Shown: one piece after another, positions 1 through 6,217 of the stretch
Layout: every line of letters starts with the position of its first letter
How positions within the stretch are numbered: position 1 is the first letter of the stretch
Source of the DNA: JBFMAE01 sp040756085
Lineage (GTDB): Bacteria; Desulfobacterota; BSN033; UBA1163
Assembly: GCA_040756085.1 (NCBI GenBank)
Contig: JBFMAE010000230.1
Location: 1 to 9,884, forward strand
Reading direction: 5' to 3'
Length of the DNA stretch: 9,884 bases
Translations under genes and position numbers: made by a program
The notes under the pieces: generated by a model
Databases searched by the model: none
What the model was told of the DNA's origin: nothing
Seen by the model: the letters and a program-made list of their open reading frames with translations, nothing else

Positions 1-100
1 AGTATTTGAAATGCTTAGACCCAATTTTTTAAATTCAAAAAAGGAAAATTCAAGATGCCTCCATTTCCAACATATTGATATTGCAGCACAATAACATTCT

Positions 101-1600
101 TTGTTTCAAAAACTCAGGAAACTCCAAGTTAATAGCACCTTGACGGGCTTGATTGTAGGTGGTTCTCTGGTCCTACTGGTCATTCTGGTAAATCTTGTAA
201 ACCTGCGATCGATCTTCATCAATGCTTCGCCCGTTCTCTATGATCTGCTTACCCTTGGTCAGGGCTTAAAGAAAGGTTCCCTTCTGCTTCTTGTGATTGG
301 AGGTCTCAGCGGCCTTTTTGGGGGTCTTTTATATCTTTCACCTCACCTCCTTCGACGTCTATGGATAATACCCTTGAGTAGCGTTCTTATAGCAGGTGTT
401 CTGCAGGAACTACTTCGACCCACCCTAACTGCCTGGGGACCTTTGGCAGTGGTTAGCGAGTGGATCTTTACGGCGAACGGATTCTCCATCCATGGCGCCA
501 TCACATTATGTCTTTTGATCGCTTTCATCATCTTATTCTGGTCTCGCAAAGGAAAGGCTATTCAGACAGGCGTGAAGAACCTCCCTCCTGGAAGGCAACG
601 TATATTGCGTTACACTGTATTCATTTTTCTCATCACACTCTTTCTCGCCCTTCCTCAGATTCTTGGCCTCTTTCTAAGCGAGGTCCTCACCATCGTAGGC
701 CTTTATGTTCTTTTGGGTCTGGGATTGAATATCGTTGTCGGGTATGCCGGTCTCTTAGACCTTGGCTATGTTGCATTTTTCGCCATTGGCGCCTATACCA
801 CTGCGATCTTGACATCGCCCGAATTGGGCTTCTTCGCTTTCTCCTTCTGGACAGCTCTACCCTTTGCCATCATCATGGGGATTATTTCAGGCGTGCTGCT
901 GGGCATCCCTGTTCTTAAGATGCGAGGGGATTATCTTGCCATTGCAACACTTGGCTTTGGAGAGATTATCCGCATTCTTGTCCTCTCGGATTTCCTGAGA
1001 CCATGGCTGGGTGGAGCACAGGGTGTTGGGAAAATTCCCAAAGCGCTCATCGGTGGCTTCGAGTTCGCGACACCTCAGCAGATCTATTATCTCATCCTGG
1101 CCGGCTGTCTGCTTGTCATCTTTATCTCCTTGCGCTTAAGAGATTCTCGGCTGGGACGTGCCTGGATGGCAGTTCGGGAGGATGAGGATGTGGCCCAGGC
1201 GATGGGCATAAACCTCGTCGCTACCAAATTGCTCGCCTTTGCGACCGGTGCGGGTTTCTCTGCCTTGAGCGGTGCCATCTTTGCGAGCAAACTCAGCTCG
1301 GTCTATCCTCATAGTTTCAACGTGATGATTTCCATCAATATCGTTTGTCTGATTATCGTGGGGGGGATGGGAAGTATCCCGGGCGTGATCGTGGGAGCCG
1401 CTGCTCTTGTGGGCCTGCCGGAACTCTTGAGGGAATTTGCTGAGTATCGGCTGCTCGTTTATGGCGCTGCATTGGTAGCGATGATGCTCTTGAAACCAGA
1501 AGGCCTCTGGCCAGAGGCGGTTCATCGTCGGGAGTTACACGAAGGAGGCCTTACCGAGACCAAAACAGACTTACCGACGGCCTCAACGTCCACCGATTAG
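101..1600 (+). CDS. livM: Branched-chain amino acid ABC transporter permease LivM
   Basis: This is one of the two membrane permeases of a HAAT-family importer for leucine, isoleucine and valine or related substrates; it should pair with LivH, which is not in the window. At 499 aa it is longer than E. coli LivM (about 425 aa) because of a hydrophobic N-terminal extension (about residues 1-165) with several membrane segments. The conserved core starts near residue 170. Family signatures are LGLNIVVGYAGLLDLGY (207-223), the EAA-like coupling loop around GRAWMAVREDEDVAQAMG (352-369) and GGMGSIPGVIVGA (421-433). The start is uncertain: an in-frame stop at 92-94 rules out an upstream start, the best candidate is the TTG at 101, and no good ribosome binding site precedes it. 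The stop lies 8 bases before livG, so the two are probably cotranscribed. The family call is strong; the substrate is inferred. Confidence 0.93.
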   Translation: MFQKLRKLQVNSTLTGLIVGGSLVLLVILVNLVNLRSIFINASPVLYDLLTLGQGLKKGSLLLLVIGGLSGLFGGLLYLSPHLLRRLWIIPLSSVLIAGVLQELLRPTLTAWGPLAVVSEWIFTANGFSIHGAITLCLLIAFIILFWSRKGKAIQTGVKNLPPGRQRILRYTVFIFLITLFLALPQILGLFLSEVLTIVGLYVLLGLGLNIVVGYAGLLDLGYVAFFAIGAYTTAILTSPELGFFAFSFWTALPFAIIMGIISGVLLGIPVLKMRGDYLAIATLGFGEIIRILVLSDFLRPWLGGAQGVGKIPKALIGGFEFATPQQIYYLILAGCLLVIFISLRLRDSRLGRAWMAVREDEDVAQAMGINLVATKLLAFATGAGFSALSGAIFASKLSSVYPHSFNVMISINIVCLIIVGGMGSIPGVIVGAAALVGLPELLREFAEYRLLVYGAALVAMMLLKPEGLWPEAVHRRELHEGGLTETKTDLPTASTSTD

Positions 1601-1608
1601 GAGGAGCT

Positions 1609-2391
1609 ATGACCATTCTTACAGCACGCAAAGCAACGAAACGCTTCGGTGGGCTGGTCGCTGTCGACGAACTCGATTTGGAAATTAAAGAGCATAGCAT
1701 TCACAGCATCATCGGCCCTAATGGTGCTGGCAAGACCACCTTTTTCAACTGCGTCACCGGCTTTTATCGGCCTGAGGAGGGAGAGATTTCCCTGAATAGT
1801 CATTCCTTGGTCGGTCTTCTGCCAGATCAGATCGTCCGCCTTGGAATTGCTCGCACCTATCAGAATATTCGCCTTTTCCCCAATCTGACGGCGATAGAGA
1901 ACATCCTGGTGGGGTTGCATAGCCATTTGAAAGCGAAGTTCTTCGGTATTGTTTTGGGGTCCCCTGCGACCCAGAAGGAAGAGAAAGAAGCTGCTGAAGA
2001 GGCGAGACGACTTCTCAAATTTGTCAATTTGACTGGCAAGGGAGATTTTCTGGCTAAGAATCTTCCCTATGGTGACCAGCGACGGCTGGAAATCGCCCGC
2101 GCATTGGCTGCTCGCCCTAAACTGTTACTCCTTGATGAACCAACGGCAGGGATGAACCCAAGTGAAACTCAGGCGATGATGAACTTCATTCGTCACCTTC
2201 GTGATGAATTAAGAATCACTATCCTCCTCATTGAACACCAGATGCGGGTGGTGATGGGCATCTCTGAAACAGTGACCGTATTAGACTATGGGAAAAAAAT
2301 TGCAGAAGGCACTCCGGCAGAAATTCAGAAAGATCCTAAGGTCATTGAGGCCTATCTGGGGCGGGGGAGCGCGGCTGAAGTAAGTCACTAA
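1609..2391 (+). CDS. livG: Branched-chain amino acid ABC transporter ATP-binding protein LivG
   Basis: One of the two cytoplasmic ATPases that drive the Liv importer. At 260 aa it is close to the usual length. The ABC motifs appear in order: Walker A GPNGAGKTT (36-44), Q-loop Gln85 in RTYQNIRLF, signature region LPYGDQRRLEIARAL (152-166), Walker B LLLLDEP (172-178, Asp176 and Glu177), and H-switch His210 in LLIEHQM. The signature has Pro-Tyr-Gly-Asp-Gln where most ABC proteins have Ser-Gly-Gly-Gln; LivG proteins commonly vary here, so this does not suggest loss of function. The C-terminal AEGTPAEIQKDPKVIEAYLG is typical of the LivG subgroup. The ATG start has a strong GGAGG-like site in the 8-base gap after livM. 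It most likely forms a heterodimer with the downstream LivF. Confidence 0.96.
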   Translation: MTILTARKATKRFGGLVAVDELDLEIKEHSIHSIIGPNGAGKTTFFNCVTGFYRPEEGEISLNSHSLVGLLPDQIVRLGIARTYQNIRLFPNLTAIENILVGLHSHLKAKFFGIVLGSPATQKEEKEAAEEARRLLKFVNLTGKGDFLAKNLPYGDQRRLEIARALAARPKLLLLDEPTAGMNPSETQAMMNFIRHLRDELRITILLIEHQMRVVMGISETVTVLDYGKKIAEGTPAEIQKDPKVIEAYLGRGSAAEVSH

Positions 2392-2417
2392 CTAAAGGAA
2401 CCAAAGGCGAACTGATT

Positions 2418-3131
2418 ATGGCAATGCTTGAAATACAAAATATACATGCCTATTACGGAAATATTCATGCCCTCAAGGATGTTTCGCTTAACGTGGATAA
2501 AGGGGAAATTGTCACGCTCATCGGTGCGAATGGGGCAGGCAAGAGCACGACGCTCAAAACGATCAGCGGTTTATTAAGGCTAAGACAAGGGACGATCCAG
2601 CTTGAAGGTGAAGACCTGACACGCTGCCGTCCCCATGAAATTGTAGTGAAAGGAGTAGTACAGGTCCCTGAAGGAAGGCGTATCTTTGGCCGGTTAACGG
2701 TGACGGAGAATCTGGAGATGGGCGCTTTCGCCATTACTGACCGCCAGCGAATCAGTTCAAACATGGAAAGGGTCTTTACTCTCTTCCCCAGACTGAAAGA
2801 GCGCCGTCACCAAGTGGCTGGAACACTGAGTGGCGGTGAACAGCAGATGCTGGCCACGGGTCGAGCGTTGATGGCAAATCCTCGCGTCCTGTTGATGGAT
2901 GAACCTTCCATGGGGTTGGCACCGGTACTCGTGGATAACATCTTTGATACCATTCGGGAATTGCATGCCACCGGTACAACCATCCTTCTCGTGGAACAGA
3001 ATGCACGAATGGCACTGCAAGTCGCTAGCCGGGGCTATGTGCTTCAATCGGGTGCGGTGGTGCTAAACGATACGGTTGATAATTTGCGCCAGAACGAGAT
3101 GGTACGCAAAGCCTATCTGGGCGAGATGTAA
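2418..3131 (+). CDS. livF: Branched-chain amino acid ABC transporter ATP-binding protein LivF
   Basis: Second ATPase of the Liv importer, 237 aa, the same length as E. coli LivF. Visible motifs are Walker A GANGAGKST (36-44), Q-loop Gln82 in VVQVPEGRRIF, signature LSGGEQQ (137-143) and Walker B VLLMDEPSMGLAP (157-169, Asp161 and Glu162). The sequence LVEQNA (191-196) has Gln194 where LivG has its switch His; this is normal for LivF and helps tell the two apart. It follows livG by 26 bases. The ATG at 2418 is preferred over the ATG at 2424 because an AAGG-type site lies about 10 bases upstream of the first. It is the last gene of the transporter cluster; terminator-like structures begin directly after its stop. 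Confidence 0.96.
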   Translation: MAMLEIQNIHAYYGNIHALKDVSLNVDKGEIVTLIGANGAGKSTTLKTISGLLRLRQGTIQLEGEDLTRCRPHEIVVKGVVQVPEGRRIFGRLTVTENLEMGAFAITDRQRISSNMERVFTLFPRLKERRHQVAGTLSGGEQQMLATGRALMANPRVLLMDEPSMGLAPVLVDNIFDTIRELHATGTTILLVEQNARMALQVASRGYVLQSGAVVLNDTVDNLRQNEMVRKAYLGEM

Positions 3132-3236
3132 ACCCCGTATATCCCCCTCTAAAGGACGGGACTTTTCTTTATCTTCAGATTTGAGATTGCCTTCATCCCC
3201 AGTCTGAAGCCTGGGGCTTTCGGGATTATACGGGGT
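3132..3236. repeat. 105-bp segment bounded by a perfect 10-bp inverted repeat
   Basis: ACCCCGTATA (3132-3141) is the exact reverse complement of TATACGGGGT (3227-3236). Inside lie two more inverted pairs: CTTCAGA/TCTGAAG (3173-3179, 3203-3209) and CCCCAG/CTGGGG (3197-3202, 3211-3216). The outer left arm overlaps the stem of the proposed livF terminator, so the two folds exclude each other. It could be a small non-autonomous repeat or a structured 3' end; no clear target-site duplication was seen. Confidence 0.5.
3133..3170 (+). terminator. Possible intrinsic terminator after livF
   Basis: A stem forms from CCCG (3134-3137) with CGGG (3157-3160), continued by TCC (3142-3144) with GGA (3154-3156) after a small internal loop. 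A T-rich run, CTTTTCTTT (3162-3170), follows. Its position directly after the livF stop suits transcript termination. The stem is imperfect, so this is a moderate call. Confidence 0.45.
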
Positions 3237-3273
3237 AAACGAATGTGAAGAAGGAAACCACTGGCCCTCCAAC

Positions 3274-3302
3274 TGGTTCGCATGATCAGATCCGTTTATA
3301 AT
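3274..3302 (+). promoter_or_regulatory. Possible sigma-70 promoter upstream of the lysE remnant
   Basis: A perfect TATAAT -10 box lies at 3297-3302. A weak -35-like TGGTTC lies 17 bases before it at 3274-3279. The downstream gene is broken, so this may be the leftover promoter of the ancestral exporter gene. Right after it, AATACG (3300-3305) and CGTATT (3314-3319) form a small inverted repeat. Confidence 0.3.
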
Positions 3303-3354
3303 ACGAAATAGCCCGTATTTATGGAGTCCAAATTGCACCTCGAATCAGGGGTGA

Positions 3355-3660
3355 TTGTTGAACATCAGCTTCTTCCTTCGGGGACTCATCATTGGCTTTT
3401 CAATCGCTGCACCTGTCGGACCCATCGGTGTGTTATGCATACGCCGTACATTAGCCGAAGGCCGAGCCTCGGGCCTCATCTCGGGTCTGGGAACTGCCAC
3501 AACTGGTGCCATCTATGGTGGCATTGCCGGATTTGGGCTGACCTTCATTTCCAACATCTTGATCAGTTAACAAGTTTGATTTCGCCTCGTTGGCGGCGCT
3601 TTTCTCTGCTATCTGGGACTCAAGACCTTTCTGACCCGTCCTGCCGAACAAGGGGCCTCA
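3355..3660 (+). pseudogene. LysE/RhtB-family amino acid exporter, truncated, two nonsense codons
   Basis: The first 71 codons read as the start of a LysE-family translocator: a TTG start after an AGGGG-like site, then the family hallmark AAPVGPIGVLCIRRTLAEG (residues 18-36) between hydrophobic segments. The frame stops at TAA (3568-3570) and again at TGA (3577-3579), yet the same frame goes on with recognisable family sequence, FRLVGGAFLCYLGLKTFL (3580-3633). The two stops look like Gln CAA to TAA and Trp TGG to TGA point changes. Family resemblance ends after about 100 residues, near 3655, where an intact protein would run to about 200-210. The rest is replaced by a regulator fragment in the same frame. 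It cannot make a working exporter as it stands. The identification comes from recalled family sequence. Confidence 0.8.
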
Positions 3661-3816
3661 ACCAGACAAGGAAAGACGGTCAGTAAGATCGCTGAAGAGC
3701 TGTCGCTGAGTGTTAAAACGATTGATACCTATCGAGCCCGCATCCTCGAAAAGATGAAGATGAAAACCAATACTGAACTGACTCATTATGCGATAAAGAA
3801 TAAACTTATTGACTGA
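3661..3816 (+). pseudogene. C-terminal HTH fragment of a LuxR/NarL-type response regulator
   Basis: About 50 codons in the lysE-remnant frame read as the end of a LuxR-type DNA-binding domain: GKTVSKIAEELSLSVKTIDT, then YRARILEKMKMKTNTELTHY, then AIKNKLID and a TGA stop. The pattern I(A)xxLxLSxKTxxxYRxxIxxKM is the helix-turn-helix recognition core shared by NarL/FixJ/GacA regulators. The receiver domain and the first part of the HTH are missing. No start codon or ribosome binding site of its own is apparent, so it is probably not expressed alone. It joins the LysE remnant seamlessly and in frame, which marks a recombination or deletion junction near 3655-3667. The donor gene is unknown; the receiver gene further downstream ends naturally without an HTH, so it is not an obvious source. 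Confidence 0.8.
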
Positions 3817-3831
3817 AAAGTAAGAACAAGA

Positions 3832-3859
3832 CAGAACGCAGTAAGCAGTGAACAGTAAA
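3832..3859. repeat. Four imperfect 7-bp tandem units (CAGTRAR-like)
   Basis: CAGAACG, CAGTAAG, CAGTGAA and CAGTAAA lie end to end. The first unit is the most diverged. They sit between the regulator fragment and the toxin-antitoxin promoter. Similar short heptamer arrays can arise by slippage; no function is evident. Confidence 0.5.
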
Positions 3860-3891
3860 TAGAGGATTATTGTTGGCAAGTATAATGTTTC

Positions 3892-3920
3892 TTGAAGATT
3901 GAAGCAAAAAGTGAGATAAT
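3892..3920 (+). promoter_or_regulatory. Predicted sigma-70 promoter of the MNT-HEPN operon
   Basis: TTGAAG (3892-3897) and GATAAT (3915-3920) are separated by exactly 17 bases, close to the sigma-70 consensus. Transcription would start near 3927, about 30 bases before the antitoxin start codon. Confidence 0.5.
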
Positions 3921-3922
3921 TT

Positions 3923-3946
3923 AAAAAAGTGCTTTTTTTACGCACT
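3923..3946. promoter_or_regulatory. Palindromic candidate operator at the predicted start of the MNT-HEPN transcript
   Basis: AAAAAAG (3923-3929) and CTTTTTT (3932-3938) form a short palindrome around the predicted transcription start. AGTGC (3928-3932) is also inverted as GCACT (3942-3946). Toxin-antitoxin operons are often self-regulated at such sites, but no DNA-binding domain is seen in either protein. The operator role is therefore a guess. Confidence 0.25.
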
Positions 3947-3958
3947 AAGTGATAGAGC

Positions 3959-4396
3959 ATGAAAGATTTTACAGAAAAGAGATTCTTCGAACCGCTGGAA
4001 GTGGGTCCTTACGAGAAGGAAAGGGTGCTTGGTTTCATTAAAGAAATTTTGTCTTCCAGAAACGACAAGATCATTTTTGCTTATGTTCATGGCTCTTTTA
4101 TAAAATCAAAAAGCTTTAGAGACATCGATGTGGGTCTTTTTGTGGAAGGGAAGAGTACCTTCTACTTGGAGTCAGACCTTTCTGCTGAGTTGAGTGCTGC
4201 AGTAGGATTGGAAGTAGAGGTGAAGGCAATCAACGATGCCCCTATTGCCTTCCAAATGGCTGTCCTCAGGGATGGCGTTCTTCTTTTTAGTAAAAACGAG
4301 ATGAAGAGGGCAGACTTTATAGAAAATGTAGGGAAGCGATATAGAGAATACAGCCATTTCAGAAATATTTTTTTGGAGATTGACGGTGTTAGATAA
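3959..4396 (+). CDS. mntA: MNT-type nucleotidyltransferase antitoxin (MntA-like)
   Basis: A 145-aa minimal nucleotidyltransferase of the MNT/KNTase fold, the antitoxin of HEPN-MNT (type VII) systems. In characterised pairs MntA transfers AMP to a tyrosine next to the HEPN active site and so silences the toxin. The core motif is HGSFIKSKSFRDIDVGLFV (44-62), with Gly45-Ser46 and the metal-binding pair Asp55 and Asp57. The spacing is GS-X8-DXD, two residues shorter than the common GS-X10-DXD. The third acidic residue appears to be Glu87 (EVEVKAINDAP, 85-95) in place of the usual Asp. The ATG start has only a weak AAGTGA-like site before it. The gene overlaps the toxin gene by a few bases, a coupling typical of toxin-antitoxin pairs. 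The fold and pairing are well supported; activity is inferred. Confidence 0.85.
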   Translation: MKDFTEKRFFEPLEVGPYEKERVLGFIKEILSSRNDKIIFAYVHGSFIKSKSFRDIDVGLFVEGKSTFYLESDLSAELSAAVGLEVEVKAINDAPIAFQMAVLRDGVLLFSKNEMKRADFIENVGKRYREYSHFRNIFLEIDGVR

Positions 4397-4811
4397 GGAT
4401 AGAATCGCCAAGAATAAGACAGATATTTTGAGTATTCACTCACAGATTCAAGAAATGACTCGGATAGGCGAAGAAACCTTCCTCTTAGATAAGAGGAATT
4501 CACTCTCATTAAAGTATCTCTTGATTGAAGCGGTCGAGGCGATCACCGATATTTGTCAGCATATCCTTGCAAGGGTAAAGGGGGTTCCCTGCGGTGGGTA
4601 TGTCGACTGTATTGTTAAGGCTGGAGAGAACGGAATAATAACTTCTGAGTTATCAAATAAACTCAGAAGACTTGCCGACTTGAGAAATAGTCTTATCCAC
4701 AGATACTGGATAATAAATGACGAAGAGCTATTTTATATTTGCAAAGATAATGTAGGAGACCTCAATAATTTTACAATCCAGATTGATGATTTCATTGTCA
4801 AACAGCGTTAG
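4386..4811 (+). CDS. hepT: HEPN-domain ribonuclease toxin, HepT-like (DUF86)
   Basis: A 141-aa, mostly helical protein of the HepT/DUF86 family, partner of the upstream nucleotidyltransferase. The diagnostic motif is RNSLIHRY, a complete R-X4-H-X-Y (Arg100, His105, Tyr107 from this start), followed by the usual W and IND. Arg and His form the HEPN RNase site, and the Tyr is the residue AMPylated by MntA in studied systems, so the toxin looks catalytically intact. The GTG at 4386 is chosen because GGAG at 4375-4378 lies 7 bases before it; the in-frame TTG at 4380 would sit almost on that site. It overlaps the antitoxin gene by 11 bases, suggesting translational coupling. The surroundings are broken genes, so this cassette is either a recent arrival or is kept by its own addiction. 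Confidence 0.87.
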   Translation: MLDKDRIAKNKTDILSIHSQIQEMTRIGEETFLLDKRNSLSLKYLLIEAVEAITDICQHILARVKGVPCGGYVDCIVKAGENGIITSELSNKLRRLADLRNSLIHRYWIINDEELFYICKDNVGDLNNFTIQIDDFIVKQR

Positions 4812-4822
4812 CAGGAAGGATT

Positions 4823-4852
4823 AATTTTCAATCGAAAATTGGCAATTGAAAA
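4823..4852. repeat. AT-rich overlapping inverted repeats after hepT
   Basis: AATTTTC (4823-4829) pairs with GAAAATT (4834-4840) across a 4-base loop. Alternatively TTTTCAAT (4825-4832) pairs with ATTGAAAA (4845-4852). The stems contain almost no GC and no T-run follows, so termination is doubtful. The rest of the 243-base gap to the next gene is AT-rich, with nothing else clearly recognisable except a possible promoter. Confidence 0.35.
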
Positions 4853-4994
4853 ACGGAAATTACAGACCTGCCTTCTACTTTCTATCATGTATCGATCGTT
4901 AAAAACTGGTAACTAATCACTTTCCCTACCTTTATAAGAAAAACCCCTACAAAAAAATCAGAATTTCACCGATTTATTTATTAATTTTAACTCG

Positions 4995-5000
4995 TATACT
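4995..5000 (+). promoter_or_regulatory. Possible -10 box before the receiver gene
   Basis: TATACT lies 55 bases before the start of the receiver gene. No convincing -35 box is found at the right distance, so this is weak. Confidence 0.2.
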
Positions 5001-5054
5001 GTGGAAGCAAATGCTTGGCTTTTTGAATGAGAATTTGAGAGGGAAGGAGAACCT

Positions 5055-5415
5055 ATGAAGGTATTCATTGTTGACGATTCGGCGGTTTTTCGAGTTAATC
5101 GATATGCTTTCAGAGTTGAAAGGCGTTGAGATCATCGGTCAAGCAGAAAGTCCGAAAGAGGCAATAGAGGGCATACGAAAGTTAAAGCCTAATGTAGTGA
5201 TATTGGATATCCGAATACCTGGCGGGAATGGGATTGATGTACTGAAAGAGATCAAGAAGGATAAGCCGGCTCCAATGGTTATTATATTGACAAATTATCC
5301 CTATCCCCAATACAGGAAAAAATGTATGGATGCCGGAGCAGATTTCTTTTTCGGTAAATCAACTGAATTTGAGAGGATCCCTGAGGTACTCAAAAAGTTA
5401 ATTAAGAATCCATGA
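5055..5415 (+). pseudogene. CheY-like single-domain response regulator, frameshifted
   Basis: A strong site, AAGGAGA (5044-5050), precedes an ATG that opens a classic receiver start, MKVFIVDDSAVFR, containing the acidic pair Asp7-Asp8. About 13 codons in, near 5091-5095, the homology jumps one frame. It continues as LIDMLSELKGVEIIG to the end, with the phosphoacceptor Asp in VVILDIRIPGGNG (DNA near 5206), the switch Thr in IILTNYPYPQYR and the conserved Lys in FFGKSTEF. Read alone, the first frame stops within about 25 codons, and the second frame lacks the acidic pair and has no good start. Loss of 2 or 5 bases, or gain of 1, would explain it. The repaired protein would be about 120 aa, a receiver with no output domain, next to a sensor kinase gene. 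A sequencing error or programmed frameshift is possible but not shown. Confidence 0.8.
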
Positions 5416-5438
5416 ATGAGAGAGGTTAAGGAATCACG

Positions 5439-6062
5439 GTAAGTTCTCGACTCCAATCAAAAAAAGTCTATTGGTTTCTGATCCTGATCTTCTTTCTTTT
5501 TTCTATGGCCGTCGGGACTGCGGGGTACTTTTTCTATGGACAACAGAAAAAAAGCCTCAAGCAAGAGAAGTGGGAACAACTCAATGCCATCGCTGATCTA
5601 AAGGTCAGGCAGATTGCGAACTGGCGAAAAGAGCGCATGGAGGATACGTCGATTATCCTTGAGAGTCCTTTCATTTTTTATCATGTCCAACAGTTTATGA
5701 AAAACCCGGAAGCATTTCAAGTCAGGCAGGAAATGATTGAGTGGATAGAATCTCTACAAAGGCGTTACCATTACCAAACCATATTTCTTCTTGACGCAAG
5801 AGGAGCGGTGCAATTATCGGTTATCGAAGGAAAGGAAATACTTGGGTCTTATGCAAAAACACTTGCATTGGAAGCGATGCGAAAAAAGGAAGTGATCTTT
5901 TCTGACATTCATCGAGGTGAGGCTGTTGGAGAAATCCATATTAACCTTCTTGTTCCCCTCTTCAATCCAAAAGACAAAGAGACTCTATCTGCTGGGGCTA
6001 TTTTATTAAGGATTCACCCTAATCAATTCCTTTATCCCCTCATTCAATCAAGGAGGCCTTAA
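5439..6062 (+). pseudogene. Sensor histidine kinase N-terminal remnant, start and kinase core lost
   Basis: The open frame encodes one membrane segment (VYWFLILIFFLFSMAVGTAG, about residues 10-29 counted from 5439), then an extracytoplasmic sensing region of about 160 residues with KQEKWEQLNAIADLKVRQIA and LQRRYHYQTIFLLDARGAV. It ends LRIHPNQFLYPLIQS-RRP. In related kinases recalled from memory the protein goes on from LIQS into more sensor, PAS and kinase domains; none are present. The start is also odd: AAGGA (5428-5432) is spaced correctly from a GTA codon at 5439, suggesting a GTG start mutated to GTA. The next in-frame ATG (5505) falls inside the membrane helix. It lies 23 bases after the frameshifted receiver gene, its likely partner. 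It cannot signal by phosphotransfer. Confidence 0.75.
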
Positions 6063-6196
6063 AGTGTGAGAAGACGAACTTGAGTTGACAGTTGAATAAA
6101 GAAGGTGGTCAAATACTTCCTGGAATGTGGGCAACAATCAAAAAACAGGAGGTAACAGACATGACCACCCAGGAAAAGCTTATCAGAAGAAAGCTC
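6063..6196 (+). mobile_element. Remnant of an IS481-like element with the first codons of its transposase
   Basis: A very strong ribosome binding site, AGGAGGT (6147-6153), precedes ATG at 6161 and the codons MTTQEKLIRRKL (6161-6196). That opening matches my recollection of the N-terminus of IS481/integrase-type transposases, which continue into an HTH (LLELAxxLGNVSxAC...). The match breaks off at 6197, and the sequence is soon inside the end of thiC. The stretch from about 6050 would be the left end of the element and its leader, and its entry would account for the truncated kinase. The left boundary cannot be fixed; TGTGAG (6065-6070) is one candidate terminus. The evidence is short but specific. 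Confidence 0.5.
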
Positions 6197-6217
6197 CAAA
6201 CTCAGAACTCCCAACTT

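Noticed and set aside
460..918. Second plus-strand open frame inside livM
   Set aside because: It overlaps the conserved LivM frame, has a Cys/His/Arg-rich shadow composition and no recognisable domain.
3321..3686. Open frame overlapping the LysE remnant in another frame
   Set aside because: The LysE family sequence is in the other frame on both sides of the stops; this one is low-complexity shadow.
3832..3859. CRISPR-like repeats
   Set aside because: The units are 7 bp, contiguous, and have no spacers.
5025..5045. Sigma-54 promoter before the receiver gene (TTGGCTTTTTGAATG)
   Set aside because: The GC element at -12 is missing and the spacing does not fit TGGCAC-N5-TTGCA.
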